Below are positions 1-8,039 of a DNA stretch of 42,410 nucleotides, in pieces; the first letter of the stretch is position 1, and every line of letters starts with the position of its first letter. The notes below the pieces were generated by a model. It was not told the origin of the DNA. It made no database searches and saw only the letters and a list, made by a program, of their open reading frames with translations. The position numbers and the translations under genes were made by a program. The DNA lies in contig CALVZG010000010.1 of NCBI GenBank assembly GCA_944372465.1, forward strand, positions 1 to 42,410. The letters run 5' to 3'. This DNA comes from an uncultured Clostridia bacterium (GTDB lineage: Bacteria; Bacillota; Clostridia; Christensenellales; UBA1242).

Positions 1-1
1 T

Positions 2-190
2 GAAAAAGAAGAAACATTATTTAGAAATGTTGATGACCTTGAATTTAATGAAGAATTACCAGATTATTTAAAAGGTGAAGATGTGCAAAAGATAGAGGCA
101 GATGTAGAAATAGAACAAGATATACAATCAAAATTAAATGATATTAATAAATCATTAAATAATAATCAAAAAGAAGAAGATATTGGTTAA
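2..190 (+). CDS. C-terminal end of an unrecognised acidic protein (partial)
   Basis: An open frame enters from the left edge and stops at TAA 188-190. The visible 62 residues are rich in Glu, Asp, Asn and Lys (for example EKEETLFRNVDDLEF near the start and NNNQKEEDIG at the end) and look like a charged, flexible tail. No domain can be recognised. The gene is followed at once by a strong hairpin terminator, so it is the last gene of its transcript and is not co-transcribed with spoIVFB downstream. Function unknown. Confidence 0.7.
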   Translation, partial: EKEETLFRNVDDLEFNEELPDYLKGEDVQKIEADVEIEQDIQSKLNDINKSLNNNQKEEDIG

Positions 191-207
191 CATATTATTT
201 TGCAATA

Positions 208-238
208 AAAAATGAAGGGATAACATCTCTTCATTTTT
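208..238 (+). terminator. Rho-independent terminator of the left-edge gene
   Basis: AAAAATGAAGGGA (208-220) pairs with TCTCTTCATTTTT (226-238) around the loop TAACA, with a single G-U pair. The 3' arm supplies the T-run. It ends the transcript of the partial gene before spoIVFB. Confidence 0.85.
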
Positions 239-413
239 CGTCAAAAAGCATGTTTTATAAATTAAAAGCATAATTATAGATTATGCAAAAAAGAATAAAA
301 AGTTATGGACAAAGGTACGCATTAGCGAAGGTAAGATTTAAAATTAATTTGTTAAATATATTCAAAATATTGTTTTTATTTTTAATTATTTCAGAAATAA
401 TTTTAGGTGTGTT

Positions 414-1274
414 ATGGGCGTTAGGTTATTAAATTTCAGGAAAAAATTAAAAAAATTACCTTTGCACCCATCTTTCATCATTTTATTTTTGTGGTTTGTT
501 TTTACAAAAGATATAACAATTTTTTTAATGTTCATATGTGTTGTTTTATCGCATGAATTAGGACATTATTACATGGCAAAAAAATTAGGATATAGACTAG
601 ATAGTTTTTTTATTGCCCCGTATGGAGTTAGTTTGAATTATAAAGAAAAAGCATTTGATAGTCATGATGAAATTCTTATAGCTCTTGCTGGTCCATGTGT
701 CAATATTGTTTTAAGTTTGGTTATAGTATCGTTATGGTGGGTAATTCCAGATTTATATAATTATACAAATAATTTTGTAACTCAATCTTTTATGCTTGGA
801 TTATTTAATCTTCTTCCTTGTTATCCTTTAGATGGAGGAAGAGTTTTAGTAGGTGTTTTGCAAAATTACACATCTAGAGATAAAGCAGTGAAACTTACAA
901 GTAAATTTAATTATTTATTTTCAGCGATATTATTATTGGCTTTTTTTGTTACAATATTTATAGATTTTAATCCGTCATTATGTTTGTGTGGTTGTTTTTT
1001 GATAATGGGAATTATAGATAGTAAATATGAAAGTAGATATCAACCAATACTTTTATATAAAAAACGAAACAAAAATTTTTCAAAAGTCAGTTTTTATGCA
1101 GTTGGACAAGAAGTTGAATTATCAAAATTGATTAAGCATATAGAAGTAAACAAACTGACAATTTTTATTGTAACATTAGAAAACGGGAAAACAATATTTT
1201 TAGACGAGCAAAAAGTGAAATTCTTATCATTCAATAATCCAATTAACTCTAAATTAGAAGATATAATTAAATAA
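414..1274 (+). CDS. spoIVFB: SpoIVFB-like site-2 intramembrane metalloprotease (M50)
   Basis: A 286-residue polytopic membrane protein. The zinc motif HELGH lies at residues 47-51 in a hydrophobic segment, and the third ligand region NLLPCYPLDGGRV has its Asp at residue 140. Spacing and length match Bacillus SpoIVFB, which cleaves pro-sigma-K in the outer forespore membrane. About six hydrophobic segments fill residues 20-200, followed by a soluble tail (about 205-286) where the family often has a CBS-like domain. The ATG at 414 has a modest AGGTG ribosome site; no other in-frame ATG lies upstream before the stop at 345. A pro-sequence-bearing sigma-K is encoded at 21754, so substrate and protease are both present. 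No SpoIVFA or BofA partner is recognisable nearby. The 3' end overlaps the convergent gene by 8 bp. Confidence 0.87.
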   Translation: MGVRLLNFRKKLKKLPLHPSFIILFLWFVFTKDITIFLMFICVVLSHELGHYYMAKKLGYRLDSFFIAPYGVSLNYKEKAFDSHDEILIALAGPCVNIVLSLVIVSLWWVIPDLYNYTNNFVTQSFMLGLFNLLPCYPLDGGRVLVGVLQNYTSRDKAVKLTSKFNYLFSAILLLAFFVTIFIDFNPSLCLCGCFLIMGIIDSKYESRYQPILLYKKRNKNFSKVSFYAVGQEVELSKLIKHIEVNKLTIFIVTLENGKTIFLDEQKVKFLSFNNPINSKLEDIIK

Positions 1275-1710
1275 GAAAAGGCATTAAAGCGTCAATATTT
1301 TTTCTTTCCAATTCTTTTAAATTAGAAAGAATTTCATCAAGTTCTTTAGAGACACCATTATGGTCTGCTTGGTCTTTAACGCAAGTTATGAACCCCATAA
1401 AAGTACCTAAAAGCATAAGTTCGGCAATATGTCTAGTTGTTTTATCTGTCATGGTAGATAGATTGATTGAGCTCCAAAGTTTAGCTTTTTCAAGCCAATT
1501 ATTATCTTTAATTCCCTCTATTTTTTCAGCTTTTGCAAAAAGTTCACATTCTTTTTCAAGTGCTAGGTATTTATCTTCCTCTTCTGCAAGTTCTTTTTGT
1601 AATTTAATATCTTTAACTTTAGGCAATATATCTTCAATAGATTGCACAGCTGTTTTAATATTTTGATATATTGCATTCATATACTCAGTGAGTAACTCAT
1701 TATTTTCCAT
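1267..1710 (-). CDS. Hypothetical all-helical protein
   Basis: Encodes 147 residues that look almost entirely helical, with heptad-like stretches at about 5-60 and 115-140 and a more hydrophobic helix at about 88-110 (IAELMLLGTFMGFITC). There is no signal peptide. The pattern recalls small ferritin-like or four-helix-bundle proteins, but the metal-binding ExxH motifs of that family are not evident, so I assign no function. AGGAGG sits a few bases upstream of the ATG. It converges on spoIVFB with an 8-bp overlap and diverges from the cyclase-like gene at 1759 with 48 bp between the starts. Confidence 0.7.
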   Translation of the reverse strand: MENNELLTEYMNAIYQNIKTAVQSIEDILPKVKDIKLQKELAEEEDKYLALEKECELFAKAEKIEGIKDNNWLEKAKLWSSINLSTMTDKTTRHIAELMLLGTFMGFITCVKDQADHNGVSKELDEILSNLKELERKNIDALMPFLI

Positions 1711-1740
1711 TTTATCCTCCTGTTATTTTTTGTGCAAAAA

Positions 1741-1749
1741 TGATAAAAT
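1741..1749 (+). promoter_or_regulatory. Extended -10 promoter close to the start codon of the cyclase-like gene
   Basis: TGATAAAAT is an extended -10 element (TGn plus TAAAAT at 1744-1749). A -35 is weak (CTGTTA near 1720). Only 9 nt separate the -10 from the ATG at 1759, and no Shine-Dalgarno site is present, so the mRNA would be leaderless or nearly so. Confidence 0.5.
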
Positions 1750-1758
1750 TATTCAAAT

Positions 1759-3210
1759 ATGAATACAAATTTTTACTTTGCAAACAATATCAATATGAAA
1801 AAGTCCACAAAGATATTGTTAGTATTATATGTATTGATATTGATACCTTCTTTATTTTTAGGTAATTCAATTTTTTCTGGCATTAAAGCGACAGAAAATG
1901 GTTTTGAATTTAATTTTGATGGCAAGGGAATAGCAGGGTTAATATTAGTAATTATCTCTTTAATTTTAGGCATAATATTATTTATAAGATTTTTGTTATC
2001 TTTAAAATTAGAGCAAGCAGTATTTTTTTCAAGTGTGCCACTTGTGGTTTTGTATGGAGCAATAATTTTTTTAATTGCTGATATGTCGAATATCAACACA
2101 GAGTTTTCAAGGTCAATACAAACACTTCTTAACTTATCACAAGAAAATGCTTATAATACAATTCTTTGGGCAGTACTTGTAACTTTAATTTTTATAATAC
2201 TTTTATATCTAAATTATTTTATCATCTGCAAACCAATGAGCAAAGTAGAGCATATAGTTTCTAGACTTGGGGACGGTAAAATAAAGGGAGATAAACTTTC
2301 TATAGGTGGCGGTCGACAATTCAAATCAATAGAAAATGGATTAAACAAAATAAACAATAATTATAATATAAAAGATAATTCTTTCAGGACTAAATTAATT
2401 GATAAGAATAAGAATATTTCCAAAATGTTAGTAAAAATTTTAGGAAGGAATAATATCAATGAACTTGAACTTGGCAAATCAATAAAAAAACGAGTTACTT
2501 TAATGTATATTTCTATTGATTATAAAAATGATGATAGAAAAAATTTAGAATTAAATTATAATCTTTTAAATTCTTATTATAAAATCATAGCGCCTTTAAT
2601 AAATAAGTTTCAAGGTTATGTAGACAGATATGAAAGTGGTGGGATTACAGCAATTTTTGCATATTCCGAAGATGCTTTGACATGTTCTAAAGTTATTTCT
2701 AGGGCAATAAAAATAAAAAACAAATCTAATAGAAATAACGAAAACATTTATGAGAGAATTTCATTACTTTCAGAAGAAGTTACTTTTAAGGTGATAGGAA
2801 ATGAAGATGACAGAAAACCAACAATTATTTCTGATGAGTTTACTATTCTTGATAAATTTGATAAAATTGCTGAATTTATGAAAGTCAAAATAATATTTTC
2901 AAAGTCAGTCATAGATGAATTACCATTAAGTTATAAATTTGCATACCGTTATATAGGTTCAATTGACATAATAAATCATAAAGAAATTTTGCTATTTGAA
3001 GATTTAGATGTATATTCAAGAAAAGAAGCAGAAAGAATGATAAAAAACAAAGGCATTTTTGAAAGAGGGGTTTTAGAATATAACAACGGCAATTATAGGC
3101 AAGCTTTAACTTATCTTGAAAATAATATAAAAAGCAATCCAAATGACCATTCAGGGTTTGTATATTATAGCAAATGTAAAGATAAAATTGCTAGTTTAAC
3201 TCAATTATAA
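1759..3210 (+). CDS. Membrane protein with degenerate class III nucleotide cyclase-like domain and TPR-like tail
   Basis: Encodes 483 residues. Four hydrophobic segments lie at about 17-35, 55-78, 88-108 and 135-157. A HAMP-like linker follows (ICKPMSKVEHIVSRLGDGKI), then a domain at about 245-410 with the layout of class III adenylate/guanylate cyclases: a first strand (VTLMYISID), a GGITAIFAYSEDA segment matching GDGxMAvFGxPxDA, and the typical terminal strand YIGSIDIINHKEILLFE. The second metal-binding Asp of GD is replaced by Gly, and the first is not clearly placed, so catalysis is doubtful and a sensory role is more likely. Residues about 432-475 resemble one TPR (GVLEYNNGNYRQALTYL). 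ATG 1759 fits leaderless initiation; ATG 1795 (Met-13) is the alternative, also without a ribosome site. Confidence 0.65.
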   Translation: MNTNFYFANNINMKKSTKILLVLYVLILIPSLFLGNSIFSGIKATENGFEFNFDGKGIAGLILVIISLILGIILFIRFLLSLKLEQAVFFSSVPLVVLYGAIIFLIADMSNINTEFSRSIQTLLNLSQENAYNTILWAVLVTLIFIILLYLNYFIICKPMSKVEHIVSRLGDGKIKGDKLSIGGGRQFKSIENGLNKINNNYNIKDNSFRTKLIDKNKNISKMLVKILGRNNINELELGKSIKKRVTLMYISIDYKNDDRKNLELNYNLLNSYYKIIAPLINKFQGYVDRYESGGITAIFAYSEDALTCSKVISRAIKIKNKSNRNNENIYERISLLSEEVTFKVIGNEDDRKPTIISDEFTILDKFDKIAEFMKVKIIFSKSVIDELPLSYKFAYRYIGSIDIINHKEILLFEDLDVYSRKEAERMIKNKGIFERGVLEYNNGNYRQALTYLENNIKSNPNDHSGFVYYSKCKDKIASLTQL

Positions 3211-3283
3211 TTATAAAGTCAAATATAAATATGGCTAAATAAAAAATCAATATTTCAGTATATAAATAAAAAGAAAAAGATAC

Positions 3284-3313
3284 TTGACAAATTCTAATTA
3301 TAAGTGTTATAGT
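3284..3313 (+). promoter_or_regulatory. Strong promoter for the TM2 protein-mnmA operon
   Basis: TTGACA (3284-3289), an 18-bp spacer and TATAGT (3308-3313) with an upstream TGn (3305-3307). The predicted transcript start falls on or next to the ATG at 3320, so the mRNA appears leaderless. The TTG of this -35 box also opens the reading frame, which makes a false upstream TTG start look possible. Confidence 0.75.
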
Positions 3314-3319
3314 TTTTTC

Positions 3320-4045
3320 ATGAAGTGGACGCAAAATCATGATAGGGCACAATATTGTCCGCGTTGTGGTCTTAAAAGCTATGAGGGCATAGAAAGTTGC
3401 CCAGATTGTGGCTTTATTTTTTCACGCTTAAAAATAGCAACAAACAAAGATGCTAAAAATAAAATATTGCGTCATGATAGAGATTTTATAGTTAAGACGA
3501 ATATTATTCCTAGTGATGTAAGTTATATCAAACTTTTGCTTTATTGTATTTTTTTTGGTATGTTTGGCACTCACTGCTTTTATGTAGGCAGATACTTAAG
3601 AGGTTCATTTATTCTAGCCGATTTTGTCGCTATGATTTTATTAGTGGTATTTAATGGAAAAATTTCAAGTATTAATGATGGTGCTTTATTAAATGTTTTA
3701 TCAACAATATGTGGATTAATAATGCTTGCATGGATGTGGGATATATTCATGATTATTTTTAAAAAGTTTAAAATACCTGTTGCTATTGATATAGATAGAG
3801 TAAATCAAGAAGAATTATCAAACATAGAAATTTTATCTAAAGAAAATAATTTAAAAGAAGATTTTAAGATTGAAAATAAAGATGTAGTTATAAAAAAGGT
3901 AAATAATAATCTTAAAAACGCAAAGTTAAATTTTATAAAACAGATACAAACAGGAAATTTTATATATAAAAATAATCATTTAAAATTTGAAGAAGATAAG
4001 GAAACTAAGAAAAGTCAAAACTCTAATAAAGAGGTGGAAAAATGA
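3320..4045 (+). CDS. Zinc-ribbon and TM2-domain membrane protein
   Basis: Encodes 241 residues from ATG 3320. A rubredoxin-type knuckle pair gives a zinc ribbon at residues 13-30 (CPRC at 13-16, CPDC at 27-30). A TM2 domain follows at about 68-150: two or three hydrophobic helices with the family's G-x-F-G-x-H-x-F-Y-x-G turn (FGTHCFYVG). The C-terminal 90 residues are charged and probably disordered. TM2 proteins are small membrane proteins of unclear role. The start lies 6 nt after the -10 box with no Shine-Dalgarno site, so translation is probably leaderless; the in-frame TTG at 3284 is the -35 box and is rejected. The stop overlaps the mnmA start by 4 bp (ATGA), implying translational coupling. 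Confidence 0.75.
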   Translation: MKWTQNHDRAQYCPRCGLKSYEGIESCPDCGFIFSRLKIATNKDAKNKILRHDRDFIVKTNIIPSDVSYIKLLLYCIFFGMFGTHCFYVGRYLRGSFILADFVAMILLVVFNGKISSINDGALLNVLSTICGLIMLAWMWDIFMIIFKKFKIPVAIDIDRVNQEELSNIEILSKENNLKEDFKIENKDVVIKKVNNNLKNAKLNFIKQIQTGNFIYKNNHLKFEEDKETKKSQNSNKEVEK

Positions 4046-5136
4046 GGATTGTAGTAGGAATAAGTGGAGGAGTAGATTCTTCTGTTGCGGCATATTTATT
4101 AAAAAAACAAGGACATGAAGTAATTGGTCTATTTATGATTAATTGGGAAGAAAAAGACGGAAATTGTACAGCAGAAGAAGATTATGAAGATGTAAAAAGA
4201 GTTTGTAATAAGATTGGTATTCCATATTTTTCAGTTAATTATTCAAAAGAATATTATGATAGAGTGTTCAAGTATTTTTTAGATGAATATAAACGAGGAA
4301 GAACGCCAAACCCTGATGTATTATGTAATCGTGAAGTTAAATTTGGACCATTTTTAGAACAAGCAAAAAAGTTAGGTGCTGATATGATTGCAACAGGTCA
4401 TTACGCAAAAAAAATAGAAAAAGATGGCAAATATTATTTAGCGAAGGCGGACGATTTAAACAAAGACCAATCATATTTTTTAAACCAATTAAGTCAAGAG
4501 CAACTTAGAAGCGTCATTTTTCCACTTTCAAACATTGATAAACCTAAAGTGAGGGAGATGGCGCATATGCTAGGCCTCTCAACAGCAGATAAAAAAGATA
4601 GCACAGGGATATGTTTTATTGGTGAAAGAAATTTTAAAAAGTTTTTACAAGAATTTTTACCAGCAAAGAGCGGTAAAATAATGGATTTAGATGGTAATGT
4701 TGTAGGCAGTCATGATGGTCTTATGTATTATACTTTAGGGCAAAGACGAGGACTAAATATAGGTGGACGGAAAGATGGAAACGGACAAAGATGGTTTGTT
4801 ATAAAAAAAGATTTAGAAAATAATATTTTATATGTTTCTCAAGGGGAAGATGATTTATTATATAGTGATTATTTATTTGCTAGTAATATGAATTGGATAC
4901 CACAAATACCACAAGAAAAAACCTTTAATTGTTTTGCAAAGTTTAGATATCGTCAACCAGACCAAAAAGTTAAAGTAACTATAATAGACGATAAAAACAT
5001 AAGGGTAGATTTTGACGAAAAACAGAGAGCAATCACACCAGGACAATTTGTAGTTTTATATACGACAGAAGGGATTTGTCTTGGTGGCGGAATTATAGAA
5101 ATAAGTTACAACAAAGAAGGAAAACAAATAAGTTAA
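4042..5136 (+). CDS. mnmA: tRNA-specific 2-thiouridylase MnmA
   Basis: Encodes 364 residues, the usual length. MnmA adenylates and thiolates U34 of the Lys, Glu and Gln tRNAs, using persulfide sulfur from a cysteine desulfurase relay. The PP-loop SGGVDS is at 8-13, the first catalytic Cys lies in [10 protein letters not shown] (Cys95), and the second in [10 protein letters not shown] (Cys191). The C-terminal beta-barrel with [13 protein letters not shown] and the PGQ motif is intact. It overlaps the TM2 gene by 4 bp, with GAGGTGGAA just upstream. No cysteine desulfurase (iscS) gene is adjacent, unlike many Clostridia. Confidence 0.97.
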   Translation: MRIVVGISGGVDSSVAAYLLKKQGHEVIGLFMINWEEKDGNCTAEEDYEDVKRVCNKIGIPYFSVNYSKEYYDRVFKYFLDEYKRGRTPNPDVLCNREVKFGPFLEQAKKLGADMIATGHYAKKIEKDGKYYLAKADDLNKDQSYFLNQLSQEQLRSVIFPLSNIDKPKVREMAHMLGLSTADKKDSTGICFIGERNFKKFLQEFLPAKSGKIMDLDGNVVGSHDGLMYYTLGQRRGLNIGGRKDGNGQRWFVIKKDLENNILYVSQGEDDLLYSDYLFASNMNWIPQIPQEKTFNCFAKFRYRQPDQKVKVTIIDDKNIRVDFDEKQRAITPGQFVVLYTTEGICLGGGIIEISYNKEGKQIS

Positions 5137-5211
5137 AAGAAAATAATTTTTAATATAAAAAATAAGAATAAATTTAATAAAATAAGCCAACCTATAAGCA
5201 GGAGGTAAGAT

Positions 5212-5439
5212 ATGATTATAGCAAACTATATTGCATTCATTATCCTATTAATAGGTGGATTAAATTGGGGACTTATCGGTTTACTTAATTTTAACCTTGT
5301 TGCATGGATAAGTATGGGCAATAAAATGGTTGAGAGAATAATCTACATTTTAGTATTAATTGCAACAATTTGGCTTATAATCTCAGCAGCAATAGACGGC
5401 GGAATAGTTCTAACTAATGCACTTTATAGAAATGTCTAA
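5212..5439 (+). CDS. DUF378 family small membrane protein
   Basis: Encodes 75 residues with two transmembrane helices (about 5-30 and 42-62). The sequence GGLNWGLIGL followed by a hydrophobic stretch is the DUF378 signature. Function is unknown for the family. AGGAGG lies 6 nt upstream of the ATG. It may be read from the mnmA transcript (75-bp gap) or from its own weak promoter, and a terminator follows immediately. Confidence 0.85.
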   Translation: MIIANYIAFIILLIGGLNWGLIGLLNFNLVAWISMGNKMVERIIYILVLIATIWLIISAAIDGGIVLTNALYRNV

Positions 5440-5444
5440 AAAAT

Positions 5445-5473
5445 AAAAAGGTGGTAAATAAACCATCTTTTTT
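5445..5473 (+). terminator. Rho-independent terminator after the DUF378 gene
   Basis: AAAAAGGTGGT (5445-5455) pairs with ACCATCTTTTT (5462-5472) with one G-U pair, followed by T residues. Confidence 0.85.
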
Positions 5474-5561
5474 ATTGTTTTATTTTTCTTCAAATAAAGA
5501 TTTTTAATCGCAAAAGTAAAAATTTTCAAGTTAAAGATTTTTATAAAAACATCTATAAATA

Positions 5562-5590
5562 TTGACAAAACAAGCATAAAATGATAAATT
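5562..5590 (+). promoter_or_regulatory. Promoter of tRNA-Ser
   Basis: TTGACA (5562-5567), a 17-bp spacer and TAAATT (5585-5590) preceded by TGA. The predicted transcript start is about 2 nt before the mature tRNA 5' end, so the 5' leader is extremely short. Confidence 0.75.
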
Positions 5591-5598
5591 AAAAATGT

Positions 5599-5687
5599 GC
5601 AGAGGTGGTCGAGCGGTTTAAGGCGCACGCTTGGAAAGCGTGTGAGGTGATAAGCCTCCGCAGGTTCAAATCCTGTCCTCTGCGCCA
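5599..5687 (+). tRNA. tRNA-Ser (anticodon GGA), CCA encoded
   Basis: The acceptor arm GCAGAGG (5599-5605) pairs with CCTCTGC (5677-5683); discriminator G and encoded CCA follow. The anticodon stem CACGC/GCGTG encloses the loop TTGGAAA, giving GGA (serine UCC/UCU). A long class II variable arm (around 5644-5659) and the T-arm GGTTCAAATCC support tRNA-Ser. Confidence 0.96.
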
Positions 5688-5783
5688 TAAACAAAAATAA
5701 TCAATAATTATATAATTAAATTTAATAAAAATTATAATGGATTATGTTGAAATAATATAATATCTATAATTAAGTCAATATAT

Positions 5784-5819
5784 TTAAAAGACCACTTTTG
5801 ATAGTAAGTGGTCTTTTAA
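5784..5819. terminator. Bidirectional terminator between tRNA-Ser and the YjzC-like gene
   Basis: TTAAAAGACCACTT (5784-5797) and AAGTGGTCTTTTAA (5806-5819) are perfect inverted repeats around an 8-nt loop, with A/T runs on both sides. It can terminate the - strand gene ending at 5840 and read-through from the tRNA on the + strand. Confidence 0.8.
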
Positions 5820-5839
5820 AATTAATTAGCTATCTCAAA

Positions 5840-6001
5840 TTATTCTTCGTCCATTTCATAATGAGAGCCAGAATGTTGAGTTGCAGGGAAGCGTTGACCT
5901 TTTTCAAGGTAGCAACTTCCACCACACTTGCCATCTTTGTCATAGCAAGAATAGCTACCAGATTTTGGTGCTTGTTCACCAGGTTTCCATTGTTTACTCA
6001 T
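5840..6001 (-). CDS. YjzC-like small protein (53 aa)
   Basis: A short gene encoding 53 residues, starting MSKQWKPGEQAPKSGSY and ending with EKGQRFPATQHSGSHY plus an acidic tail. The opening W-x-P-G-x-x-A-P-x-S-G-x-Y and the later G-x-R-F-P-A-T are the marks of the YjzC-type proteins of Bacillota, whose role is unknown. Between them lie three cysteines (Cys19, Cys26, Cys30) in a CYDKDGKCGGSC segment that could bind metal. GGAGGTTGAAA directly precedes the ATG, giving a near-ideal ribosome site, and a strong terminator lies 20 nt past the stop. Frames on the + strand across it are shadows. Confidence 0.75.
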   Translation of the reverse strand: MSKQWKPGEQAPKSGSYSCYDKDGKCGGSCYLEKGQRFPATQHSGSHYEMDEE

Positions 6002-6085
6002 TTTCAACCTCCATTAGTATTGTGTGCAGAAAGAGATTAAATATACAAATTTATGACAAAAAATATTGATATTTTTGATAAATGG

Positions 6086-6115
6086 TTTGGCGAAAATGTA
6101 GTAAATAGATATAAT
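6086..6115 (+). promoter_or_regulatory. Probable promoter of degV
   Basis: TTTGGC (6086-6091), an 18-bp spacer and a perfect TATAAT (6110-6115). The leader to the degV ATG is about 20 nt and carries AAAGGAG. Confidence 0.55.
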
Positions 6116-6141
6116 AGAATTATAGATATAAAGGAGATTTT

Positions 6142-6993
6142 ATGATTAGATTGTGCACTGATAGTTGTGTTGATATAAACAAAAACCAATTAGAAGAAAA
6201 TCAAATAGTAGTTTTTCCATTGTCAATTATTTTAAACGACAAAGAATATTTAGATGGGGTTGATATAAATCCAAAAGAGATATTTAGTTATGTAGAAAAA
6301 ACAGGTCAACTTCCTAAAACAGCGGCAAGAAGCATAGAAGATTTTAAAAGTTTTTTTATGGACCTATTAAAAGATGGCGATGAAGTTATTTACATGGGTA
6401 TATCAAGTAAATTGTCATCCGCCTTTAATTATGCAAGTCAGGCACAAAAAGAAATAAACAATAAGAATTTACACATAGTAGACAGCAAATCTCTTTCTTC
6501 GGGAATAGGTCTTTTAATATTGTATGCGGCAAAATTAATAAAGCAAGGGCTTTCATGTGAAGAAATTTGCCAAAAACTTACTAAACAATCACAATTAAAT
6601 CAAACATCATTTGTTGTAGACACACTAGATTATCTGTATAAAGGCGGAAGATGTTCTGCAATGGCAAGATTTGGGGCAAACCTATTAAAAATAAAACCAA
6701 GACTTGAATTAGTAGATGGAAAAATAGAAAATACAGGAAAGTATGTAGGCAAATTTAAAAGTGTAATTTTAAAATATATAGATGATATGTTAAAAGTTCA
6801 TAATAATTACAAAGATGATATATGTTTTATAACACACACTTGTCAAGATGAAGATTTTGTTAAAGATGTAGTAGATTATGTTAAAAATAAAAATATTTTC
6901 AAACAGGTTGTTTCTTCGGTTGCAGGCTCTACAATTTCCTGCCATTGTGGGGAAAATACATTAGGTATATTATATTTGTTAGAAAATAAATAA
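6142..6993 (+). CDS. DegV family fatty-acid-binding protein (FakB-like)
   Basis: Encodes 283 residues, typical for DegV/FakB. The N-terminus IRLCTDSCVDI and the segments VIYMGISSKLSSAFNYA, VDSKSLSSGIGLLI and VDTLDYLYKGGRCSA match the two-domain fold that buries one fatty acid. In the Fak system FakB presents the bound fatty acid to the kinase FakA for phosphorylation. No full FakA is in this window, although a free FakA-like middle domain is encoded at 21022. AAAGGAG precedes the ATG. The next gene, hit, follows after 65 bp. Confidence 0.9.
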   Translation: MIRLCTDSCVDINKNQLEENQIVVFPLSIILNDKEYLDGVDINPKEIFSYVEKTGQLPKTAARSIEDFKSFFMDLLKDGDEVIYMGISSKLSSAFNYASQAQKEINNKNLHIVDSKSLSSGIGLLILYAAKLIKQGLSCEEICQKLTKQSQLNQTSFVVDTLDYLYKGGRCSAMARFGANLLKIKPRLELVDGKIENTGKYVGKFKSVILKYIDDMLKVHNNYKDDICFITHTCQDEDFVKDVVDYVKNKNIFKQVVSSVAGSTISCHCGENTLGILYLLENK

Positions 6994-7058
6994 TTAAACA
7001 TTATTAAAATAATATAGATAAAAATATAAAATAAATGCAAAGTTTTTAAGGAGGTAAA

Positions 7059-7463
7059 ATGCAAGATTGTATTTTTTGTAAGATTATAAAGGGAGATTTG
7101 CCATCATATAAAATTTATGAGGATAAAAATACATATGGATTTTTAGACATAAGTAATGATGGGAATGGACATATTTTAGTTATTCCCAAAAAACATTGTG
7201 AAAATGTATTAGATGCAAGTGATGAAATATTGACAGATATCATAAAAACTATAAAAAAAATTTCTAATCATTTAGTCAAAAATTGTGGTTTTGATGGAGT
7301 TAATATTATAAATGCTAGCGGAAAAGAAGCAGAGCAAAGTGTTTTTCATTTACATTTTCATATTTTGCCAAGAAAACAAGGCGATAGTATGAATGTGTTT
7401 CCAAAATTAAAAAAGAGCGATATGACACTCGAAGAAATGTGTGAAAAACTTAAGGTAAAATAA
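7059..7463 (+). CDS. hit: HIT family nucleotide-binding protein
   Basis: Encodes 134 residues. The N-terminal CIFCKIIKGDLPSYKIYED is typical of the Hint/Hit branch (Cys4 and Cys7 may take part in zinc binding) and the histidine triad FHLHFHILPR has His97, His99 and His101. These enzymes hydrolyse AMP-linked phosphoramidates and related nucleotides. AAGGAGG sits 5 nt before the ATG. rnhA follows after 15 bp, so the two are co-transcribed. Confidence 0.93.
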   Translation: MQDCIFCKIIKGDLPSYKIYEDKNTYGFLDISNDGNGHILVIPKKHCENVLDASDEILTDIIKTIKKISNHLVKNCGFDGVNIINASGKEAEQSVFHLHFHILPRKQGDSMNVFPKLKKSDMTLEEMCEKLKVK

Positions 7464-7478
7464 TGATAAGGTGAAATA

Positions 7479-7916
7479 ATGAAAGATATTATTTTATATA
7501 CAGATGGTGCATGTTCAGGTAATCCGGGTAAAGGTGGCTGGGGGGCTGTATTGTTTTACAATGATATAAAGAAAGAATTATCCGGAGGTGAAGGGAAAAC
7601 AACTAACAATCGTATGGAGTTAACTGCAGTAATTAAAGGTTTAGAAGCATTAAAAGAGAAATGTAAAGTAAAAGTTTATAGCGATTCAGCATATGTTGTC
7701 AATGCTTTTTTGAAAAATTGGGTAAATAATTGGCAAAATAATGGTTGGAAGACAACAAAAGGGGTAGTTCAAAATAAAGATTTATGGCAAAGATTGCTAG
7801 AACTAACACAATATCATGAAGTTAGTTGGTATAAAGTTAAAGGACATTCAGATAATCAGTTTAATAACAGATGTGATAGTTTAGCAAGAGGGGAAATTGA
7901 AAAAATCAAAGATTAA
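7479..7916 (+). CDS. rnhA: Ribonuclease HI
   Basis: Encodes 145 residues. The catalytic acidic residues are in place: Asp9 in YTDGACSGNPG, Glu47 in NRMELTA, Asp69 in YSDSAYV and Asp133 in RCDSLA, with the flexible His123 in VKGHSDN. It degrades RNA in RNA:DNA hybrids. The basic handle typical of the E. coli enzyme is present (NWVNNWQNNGWKT). It follows hit with a weak AAGGTGA ribosome site and is closed by a terminator. Confidence 0.96.
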   Translation: MKDIILYTDGACSGNPGKGGWGAVLFYNDIKKELSGGEGKTTNNRMELTAVIKGLEALKEKCKVKVYSDSAYVVNAFLKNWVNNWQNNGWKTTKGVVQNKDLWQRLLELTQYHEVSWYKVKGHSDNQFNNRCDSLARGEIEKIKD

Positions 7917-7928
7917 CAAAAATAAAAT

Positions 7929-7962
7929 AAAAAAACAACTATTATTAAGTAGTTATTTTTTT
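7929..7962 (+). terminator. Rho-independent terminator after rnhA
   Basis: AAAAAACAACTA and TAGTTATTTTTTT form a stem with one mismatch, followed by T residues. It ends the degV-hit-rnhA cluster. Confidence 0.7.
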
Positions 7963-8039
7963 ATAACATAATAGATTTCATTAAAAAGATTAAAGCAAGT
8001 TAAAAATATAAAACAATTATAAAAAAGATGTTAGATTTA

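Noticed and set aside
3284..3319. TTG start giving a 12-residue longer TM2 protein
   Set aside because: The TTG belongs to the TTGACA -35 box and would lie upstream of the transcript start.
5798..6069. Plus-strand frames over the YjzC-like gene
   Set aside because: No ribosome site and no family; the - strand gene has both.
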